Below, piece after piece: positions 56,945-64,000 of a stretch of 64,000 nucleotides of DNA. Under the pieces are notes generated by a model that saw only the letters and a program-made list of their open reading frames with translations, made no database searches and was not told where the DNA came from. The DNA lies in the NCBI GenBank assembly GCA_029204225.1, contig CM055106.1, positions 21,517,285 to 21,581,284 of the forward strand, read 5' to 3'. The translations under genes were made by a program, and so were the position numbers. How positions within the stretch are numbered: position 1 is the first letter of the stretch; each line of letters starts with the position of its first letter. Origin of the DNA: Diphasiastrum complanatum. Taxonomy: Eukaryota > Streptophyta > Lycopodiopsida > Lycopodiales > Lycopodiaceae.

Positions 56945-57483
56945 GTTTTCCTAAGTTAAGAAGCTTTGAAGTTCTAAATCCTAAGTTAGAAGTTCTAGTA
57001 AGGCTAGAAATAGATTAGTCCCATAAGTTAGTGGATACTTATGGAAGACCCTCCTTGCCATAAAAGGAGAGGTATTTGCCTTGTAAATAACACTTTTGAG
57101 ACTCTATCAAGTTTTCTATTTTTGAGATTATCTCTCTATTTCATTGTGTTCTCTTTGGGAAGGTGCATAGCTTGAGGGAAGGTGCTCGGGTGTATCGTGG
57201 CATGTATTTTGTTGATTGATTATTAGTTAGTAGCAATCTTCCATTCTAATTTCCTTTGGGTGTTAATTTAGGTCCTAGTTTAGCTTTATAGTTGTTTCTA
57301 GTTAGCTTTATTTCCATTTTGGGCACTAGTTGGGTAAGCCTTAGTGCTCTCATCCTTGTTGATTATTTCCGTATTTCCGTTGAAGCTTGTTGTAGAAACT
57401 TAGAAAGTGGACGATCCTGTCTATACTACACCACATCGTGAGTAGATCTAGCCAACATTCCCTAACCAGATTTACTTCCAACA
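56945..57483 (+). repeat. Gypsy LTR (5' LTR), start uncertain
   Basis: It ends TTCCAACA directly before the PBS-like TGGCACCATTGCCGC. TATA-like CATAAAAGGAG near 57060. The left end is not defined; no second copy is in the window. Confidence 0.6.
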
Positions 57484-57484
57484 T

Positions 57485-57499
57485 TGGCACCATTGCCGC
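57485..57499 (+). promoter_or_regulatory. Primer-binding site of Athila/Tat type
   Basis: TGGCACCATTGCCGC, close to TGGCGCCGTTGCCGG as used by many plant non-chromovirus gypsy elements. Confidence 0.65.
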
Positions 57500-58690
57500 T
57501 TTTTAAGCAATTTTTACCTAGCTTCTTTTTCTTTTGTTTTTTCACCTCCGTGTTGTGTGTTTGTTTGTTTTTCTGTCTTCTATCTTCCAACCACAGCATG
57601 ATTCTTCTCTCGAGGTCCTACACGAGCTGCGGAGCAACTTATCAAGCCGGGGGGCAAAAGAGTCAACTTGGGCATTTTCTTTGAAAAGAAGTGACCCAAG
57701 TGATCTTTTTTTGAACCAAACAAGTATATCAAAATTTGTCAGTCTGTCTGCAGCCCTAACAGACCCTGATCTTTCAATTTATCACCTCCACGAATTCTGA
57801 CCACTGTCAGATTTTGAGAAAATAGTCTGATATATTGTCAAAATCTCTTATTTCTCACTCAAATCTTTGTCCTAGAATTTGTCGGCTTCACTGAGGCTAA
57901 ATCTAATCAAGATCAGTCCTCCAGTAGCTCCGCAAATTCTATCTAAGAGATTTTGCCTATTTTTTGACAAGAAGTCATATTTTTTTCCATATTCCCTATC
58001 TGTCAGTAAAACCTCTGTATCCAAAATTGCCATCCAGCCTACGAAATTGTCCTCAGTGAGCACAAATTCCTTGTCCCAGTCGCAAATTCTAACAGTACAA
58101 TTTTTAAAAGATAACCAATATTCTGACAGACAACACTCCTTGTCAGAATTTGTGAGTCCTATAGTTCGATTTATCTATCTCTCCACAAATTCTCAACCTG
58201 TCCACAAATTTTATTACAGCTAGAAAGACTAGTTTTTTGTCCTACACTCTCCATTCTACAAGCAAACTACCTTTTTTGCCAAGTACAGTACTGACCAGAT
58301 CATCTGTATTGTTACTCTCATCCACACTCTACATCATGTCTCGTGACTGTGCTGAATTGTGATGCCACGAAATTGTTAAATATTGAATATCAATATAAAT
58401 ATGGCATGATATACTCGAAAATGAAGATATGAGCTGGATAACTATAAATCATGAAGAGGCCTAAGTTATTTTTCGGGAATATATCTCCTAAGTACTTGCC
58501 ATGTAATTAAGGACAAGACCTTTAAAAGGAAAGACATTACCTTGGATAACCTTTACTAGGTCGTCCACACGAAACGACTAGGTATGAAAAGACATGTCAA
58601 GCTAGAGTAATCTTATCTCTTAGTTAAATATACCTCTTATGGTATAATTGAACGTTTACTCGAGGGAGCGACGCACCTATTGTTTTAGAG
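57500..58690. other. Non-coding space between two opposed gypsy 5' ends
   Basis: Plus-strand frames (57534-57800 and 57879-58223) have no domain. The region 57725-58215 holds about eight copies, in both orientations, of an AATTTGTCAG / CTGACAAATT-like word. Confidence 0.4.
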
Positions 58691-59135
58691 GTGTGTTTGT
58701 TCACCTCGTAGAACATATATTGATCACCAATTTCTCTGAACTGGTTCAGAAACGCATCCTTCAGCAGGTACCAGGTTCCTACATGGCCTGGTTCAACCTG
58801 ACTGTACCATATGCGGGTCTGCTTTCTTAGCAGACCAGGGAAGATTCATAGTTTATCTACGTCAGTACCTTCATTATTTTCATTAGCGATTGACTCGAAT
58901 TGTGAGACATAGCTATTTGCATCATCAAAAGAAGTCCCTTTAAAATAATCGTACTTAATTCTTGAGATAGAAGTGAAACGTGCAGTAGGACCCTCCATAC
59001 CGAAGCTAATTAGAAGTTCAAGTAACTGGCAGTGATTTTGTCTAGATTTTTTCGACTAGTACTCTCACTCTGTCTTCGTAAAAATTCCTCTCTAAGCTTA
59101 CGGTATCGTTCTAATCTGGATTCTCTATCTGACAT
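58691..59135 (-). pseudogene. Gypsy gag N-terminal part
   Basis: ATG at 59135 (MSDRESRLERYRKLREEFLR). After one stop, KYDYFKGTSFDDANSYVSQF, IWYSQVEPGHVGTWY and FLNQFREIGDQ match the gag at 42.4-42.6 kb. A further stop near 58850. It ends near 58690 without reaching the knuckle. Confidence 0.82.
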
Positions 59136-59188
59136 ACACTAGAGATGGAGATGGATGCGTCAGATTTCTTATAACTTTCCTAAACTAT

Positions 59189-59205
59189 CCTCGGCAACGA
59201 CGCCA
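59189..59205 (-). promoter_or_regulatory. Primer-binding site of the minus-strand gypsy unit
   Basis: The minus strand reads TGGCGTCGTTGCCGAGG, 12 bases after the LTR end GACA. The same spacer, TAT...AATTTT, is found in the 41-kb copy. Confidence 0.85.
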
Positions 59206-59217
59206 AAAATTGGTATA

Positions 59218-60072
59218 TGTCATACTATACCAACAAGGTTAATATGGATTTTGTAGTAAATAGTATCGTTCCCACATAGGACAGCATTCGAAAGTTACGT
59301 ATTTGGTACAATTTATGGCAAATGGTCTTGAGTGTTATTCTGGTTGTCGACAGACATTAAAAAGTAACCAGTATTACTTGTGTTTGGGGAATGTAATGTT
59401 AATAATTTCAGAACAACAATCTGGCCTCTATCAAATCAAATGAAATGTGTTTTGCAGATGAGATGTTATCAGAGTAGTATAGTAGTACTACACTCTGGCT
59501 GATTAAAGTGTCAACAAAGAGTCGAGAATTGTTCGATGTATTCACAACTATGCAGACAATTAATTTTGCGAACTGTTCATTTTTAGACAGAAGTCCTCAA
59601 CAACTTAAGTCCAATTTAATGACTAAAGAATACGAATAGTTTTAGAGCATGTTAGAAACTTATGTCAATTACAATCAGGAAAACAGATCAAAGTCTCAAT
59701 TCTTCAAACAGGGATTGTCATCTCATATGTATACATACAGCTTTATTCAATGATCATGCTAGATTTTACCAAAGATAGTCGTTATTTGAGTGCCGAAAAG
59801 AAAGTATTCGTGATAGATGAATAAGATGGTTTTAAGATAGTGCTTTAGAGCATGCTTTACGGATACACAACAAACAACTGTAATGCACTAGAGAGTCTAT
59901 CTGATCAGAGAGTAATTCATGTAATGCGTTAGAGATTGCTAGTAGACTCAAGATCACTCACACTCAACAGTGCGGAGAACAGAGATAAGGGAGAATAACT
60001 CACAAAACTCTATTCACTTCTTCAATCTCTTATATATGCATAAACTCTTCTCTCTCGATGCTCGAGACTTAT
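59218..60072 (-). repeat. Gypsy LTR, 5' part missing
   Basis: It ends TATGACA at 59218 before the PBS. TATA-like CATATATAAGAG near 60040. At about 60072 it is joined directly to RT coding sequence, so its U3 start is lost. Confidence 0.7.
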
Positions 60073-60477
60073 GATTCGCTGAAAAGTAGCTGGTGCATTA
60101 CAAAGACCAAAGGGCATTTTGTTGTAGGCATAAGTGCCCCAATCTGTAGTGAATGTGGTCTTTGAACGATCCTCCTTTCGCACTCCAACCTGATTATATC
60201 CAAAAAATCCATCACAGAAACTGTAACGCTCTTGACCAGCAACCTGATCTAAGATAGAATCAATGAAGGACAGAGGATGATGGTCCTTTCTTGTGGCAGC
60301 ATTGAGTTTGCGGAAATCCTGGCATATTCGTATTTTGCCAGTCTTCTTCTTTGGGATGACAACAATGGGTCAAACTCATTCACTGCTTAAGACGGGTTAG
60401 ATAATACCTGCCTTAAGGTGCTTGTTGAGTTCGTCCTTAACCATGAGAGAGTACTTGGGATTGAGATGATACTGTCT
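60073..60477 (-). pseudogene. Gypsy RT, first half
   Basis: LNPKYSLMVKDELNKHLKAG, IVVIPKKKTGKIRICQDFRK, SFCDGFFGYNQVGVRKEDRS, MPFGLCNAPATFQRI. It is cut before the catalytic YxDD. Two stops (SSE*V*PIVV). Confidence 0.88.
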
Positions 60478-61962
60478 CTATCGTACAGGTACAAAATCTT
60501 CCTTAAGATCAATACGGTGCTCTCCAGATTCTACAGGTATACCTTTCAAATCGTCGAGCGACCAGACGAAAACATCTTGATACTCCTTCAATAATTCAGT
60601 GAATTCTGCCAACTCCGATTCTCCAAGTGACTTTGAAACATGCACAAATCTGCCAGGTGCAAGTTCAATTAGTTCAGTAGAATCTGGTAATATGATATCT
60701 TCTGTCATACTGGCCTTGGTATGGCCATGAATTTCATGCATGGTTGACTCAATGGATGTATTCTTGTTGTCAACTTGGTTCTTGTTACCAAATTTGTGTT
60801 CAAATTTGTCACTCGAATCATCAGACTCTTTCAAGTTTGTGTCTGCAACTTCAATTTCTTCATACAAAACATCCGCTTCAGCATTGCAGGCATCGAAGAA
60901 TTCTTCTTTGTCAGCATTCTCATAACATTCAAAGTACTGCATTTCGATGCCATGTGCATTGGAAAAAATATTTAATGCATAAGAAGATTCTTCTGAGGTA
61001 AAACTGGTGTCAGACAAAGGAGTTTCACCTTCATATTTGTCATGACTCCAGGTGATTATTTGTTCTACTGGCTTACCTCGATTATTGGTCTCACCAGTCT
61101 GAAATCTCAGCTCTCTGGATTTCCAATGAACACTTGCGTTTGATTGATAAAGCCAGGGTCGTCCAATCAGCACATAATAAGATGACAAACCGAGTGGTTT
61201 GATAACTATGAAATTCATTGTGAATGGCTTGGCTTGAATGTAAACAGTGACATCCTTCAGTTCTCCAACAGGTTTTCATCGCGTCTAATCAGCTAACTTG
61301 ATGTTTCGCTGTGTCGGTTGAATGTCAATCAGCCCCAAAGCATGAGTTGTGTCTTCTGTTATTAGGTTTACACTGGAACCAGAATCAATTGGCACTTTTG
61401 CAATCAGACATTTTGCAATGGTAACATCAATTTTAGGTGCACCGAGATCACCTAAATCAATAGACAAAATACCAGCATCTGGCAAAGAAACTTTTTTCTT
61501 CTTTTTAGGGATAGAAAGACCTTTTAGTTGCTTTCTGTAATAAGTGTTATCTGCCAACAGCTGTTCAAAAGTAATGTTCGAACAAAGAGATCCAATATCA
61601 ATCACGATGTCATAGTCTTTTATCTTCGATTTCGAGATTGGCTTATCAATAACAGCACTAGACAATTTCGTCTTCGCGATTTCACCGTCCCCTTCCTCGA
61701 AAGTGACCACCTTCTCTACAGCGGCTGAGTGAAATTCAGCACTGATGATTTCTTTCGCCTCTGCTGAGATAACTTTTGCAAATAACTTTGCAGCATCGTG
61801 GTCATAATCGAGGTCATCTTTAAGATCTTCTTTAGTCGCAGACTTGTTCGTTGACTTGCTAGAAGATTTCTTCTTCGCGGATTTTCTGCGCTTCGTCAAA
61901 GATTTCTGTTCAGGTATCAAGGAGCCTCTGCTTCTTGTTGTGACTTTGAATATCTTCTCCAC
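60478..61962 (-). pseudogene. Gypsy protease and long acidic spacer
   Basis: Two long open stretches in one frame (61962-61285 and 61218-60478). A Lys/Ser-rich N-terminus, then CLIAKVPIDSGSSVNLIT is the protease active site (DSG intact), FIVIKPLGLSSYYVLIGRPW the flap and GRPW motif. An acidic spacer of about 150 residues (NADKEEFFDACNAEADVLYE) leads to LLKEYQDVFVWSLDDLKGIP before RT. Only one stop near 61285 interrupts. Confidence 0.85.
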
Positions 61963-62960
61963 ATCACTTGGCTAGGACTGGTCTTCTGTCTTCGCCAATT
62001 TTTCTTCAATAACGTCAATTCTCTGCACAACAACATCAGTCGAAGCTTTCGCTTTCGTGTCTGCAGCAGCTGGTGTTGCTACGTACTAATATTTGGTGTC
62101 TGCAGCAGCTGGTGTTGCTACATACTGATATTGGGGTCGCGGCTTCTGTGGCTAAGGGCAGTCAGGATACTTGTGGCCAGGCTCTCTGCAATTCGAGCAT
62201 AACGGTACATAACCAATCGACTTTCGCGGTTGAAGACAGTCAGGAGAAAAATGTCCCGGCTCTCCACAATTGTAACAGTTGCCCGAAACTGGTTTAGTCG
62301 CAGTTTGAGACTTTGCTGGTCCAACAAATTCAGGAGGATTATTTCTTCTTGGTGCAAACTTGGGTCTATCCTGATGGGCTGATGCTGCAGTACCCTAAAC
62401 ATAGTTAGTAGTCGCATCATTCTGAAAAATAAAAAGTACCTCTTGGGTAGGATCTTCAGTATATTTCACATTCACAGTGGTGCAGTCCTCCTTAGTGTGT
62501 CCAGAAGTTTCACATTTCGTACACCACATTTTTGAGTTGAAAGAAGACGCTTTTGGTCTTTTGTCTGCAACTTCAGAGATCTGCACTTTCAAGTCATTAA
62601 ACTTTTTATTAAGGTCAGCCATATTACCTTTCGTTTGGTTCGTCGTTTGTTCTTTCTTCCTCCTTTATCAGCTTCTAATTCTGATGAATCGCTACTTTCA
62701 GATTTCGACCTTGAAGAACTGGTACTTGAGTCAGAATCTGAATCATCATCGCTATCACTAGAATCAGTTTTAGACTTTCAAGATCTTTTAGTTGAGCATC
62801 TCTTTCATGCTAGTTTTGAGGTCTCAAAATTTTCTACACTAGCTATTATTGCTGCTAAGGAGTCATGTCCCCTTGTCTGCAATACCGATTAATCTTTGGT
62901 GGTAAACTAGACAAAAACCATTCGATCTGCATATCATGGGTGTCAATGGTGTGAAGTCGA
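61963..62960 (-). pseudogene. Gypsy gag C-terminal part with three zinc knuckles
   Basis: From the junction: YKSRLHTIDTHDMQIEWFLS and LPPKINRYCRQGD (capsid end), a Ser/Asp/Glu-rich stretch, MADLNKKFNDLKVQIS, then three CCHC knuckles: CTKCETSGHTKEDC, CYNCGEPGHFSPDC and CSNCREPGHKYPDC. A 39-bp tandem duplication (starts 62057 and 62096) repeats YVATPAAADTK. Frameshifts near 62410 and 62115. Confidence 0.85.
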
Positions 62961-64000
62961 CTTTTGTATTTTCTTGGCTCATTGGCAGACATCACATGTT
63001 TTGATGATAGCAAAGGTATCCTTAAACAGGGATGGCCCACCATAAGCCCGCTCGAAGGATGATTTTAGCAGTCGCTTCAACCGAGAAGTGATCGCCGCCA
63101 ATGCCTTCATGAGCCTGAGATATGATAGGACGTATCTCAGATTCATAAACGCACCTGCGTATAATATCGCCAACGTCCCTTTTGTATAATTGTCCTGCTA
63201 TGAGTTGAAAGGGTGTTGTTTTTAGATAAAAATTTCTCTTTGCTACCGTATTTAGACCCTCTTTGAGTCAGGCCTGTGGTTAGGAACTGAGTGATTTCCT
63301 CAGCCCATAAGGGTGTGGCATCAATCTGAAATAGACATGCATCAAGAAGATCGTCGTTTATTGGTGCATCTGCCTTTTCAGCATTAGGAAGTCAGAAAAG
63401 ATGATCGGCCATGAAATGTTGTGTTCCTTTCCTGATGACTACTCAGAAATTGAATTCCTCGAGTATTAACAACCATCGAGTTATACGTCCCATTTTACAG
63501 GATTTATTAACAATATATAGCAGGGCTTGATGCTCTGTGTAGAAGGCAAAGGTCTGGCCTAATAAATAATGTCTTAATTACTGTACAGCATAGACCATGG
63601 TCAATGCTTCTCTCTCAGTTGTTGTATAGTTTACCTCAGCAGGCACCAGTTGCATGCTCAAGAAACGGATTGGAAAATCCTTTCCATATTCGCCTGGTTG
63701 TGCAAGGAGACCTCCTATGGCATACTTACTTGCGTCAGTATGCACATGGAATTCCTTCGTGTAGTCTGGGGAACGAAGTATGGGGGATGTTGTGAGTGCT
63801 ATTGTTAACTCCTCAAAAGCTTTAATGCGCTCCTCGGTCCATCCAGGGTCTACCACAACTAAATAAATGAGTTGCGTCTTACCGGCGTAATTGATTATGA
63901 AGCTGCGGTAATAGTTAGTATGGTCGAGGAACACGTAAACTTCCTTCACTGTGGCGGGTAAAGGCATCTCAACTATCACCTTGATCTTTGAAGGATCCGT
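62961..64000 (-). pseudogene. Gypsy RNase H and integrase start
   Basis: Read from 64000: KIKVIVEMPLPATVKEVYVF, TKEFHVHTDASKYAIGGLLA, VNYTTTEREALTMVYAVQ (RNase H), IVNKSCKMGRITRWLLILEE, FMADHLF, then integrase entry GGPSLFKDTFAIIKTCDVCQ. At about 62980 the integrase finger passes directly into gag sequence. The upstream RT lies beyond the window. Confidence 0.85.

Noticed and set aside
62635-62892. Plus-strand frames over the gag region (62477-62892)
   Set aside because: Antisense shadows of the Ser/Asp-rich gag segment.

Overview
The window is plant nuclear DNA, probably from an angiosperm with a large, repeat-rich genome. The evidence is dense Ty1/copia and Ty3/gypsy LTR retrotransposons, initiator-Met-tRNA-type primer-binding sites (TGGTATCAGAGC), chromodomain-bearing integrases, spliceosomal intron signals, CCCTAAA motifs, and one nuclear gene for a plastid ribosomal protein. 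No prokaryotic, organellar, rRNA, tRNA or CRISPR features are visible.

Layout. 1-2915: end of a plus-strand copia element (RT-RNase H, then its 3' LTR), inserted in an older minus-strand copia remnant (2916-3302). 3303-13.7 kb: a plus-strand copia element whose 5' LTR fragment appears to be split by a complete minus-strand chromovirus (3945-8734). 14.3-15.1 kb: decayed gypsy RT/RNase H. 17.8-36.2 kb: the likely host gene, a plastid bS21 protein on the minus strand, with exon 1 at 36152-35629 and a phase-matched last exon at 17932-17824. The inferred intron of about 17.7 kb holds a minus-strand copia element (21.5-25.7 kb), a helicase P-loop gene scrap, a chromovirus with target-site duplication GATGA (25908-32274), telomere-like tandem repeats, and a (TA)n-flanked GC-rich element. 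37.4-55.4 kb: a minus-strand copia element spread over 18 kb by a gypsy insertion (40351-48773) and a second copia insertion (50799-54577). 55.8-64 kb: a copia gag-protease fragment, a gypsy LTR, and a head-to-tail set of broken minus-strand gypsy units.

The ribosomal protein gene is the only convincing host gene. Every retroelement coding region carries stops, frameshifts, deletions or lost catalytic residues, so none looks autonomous.

Best leads for something new: the giant TE-loaded intron of the bS21 gene; the 40-49 kb gypsy element, which has an unrecognised decayed sense reading frame after integrase, an antisense ORF with a membrane segment in its leader, an inverted protease piece and a fold-back insertion in its RT; and LTRs that carry hairpins and G-box palindromes. 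All product names come from motifs read by eye; no database search was possible.
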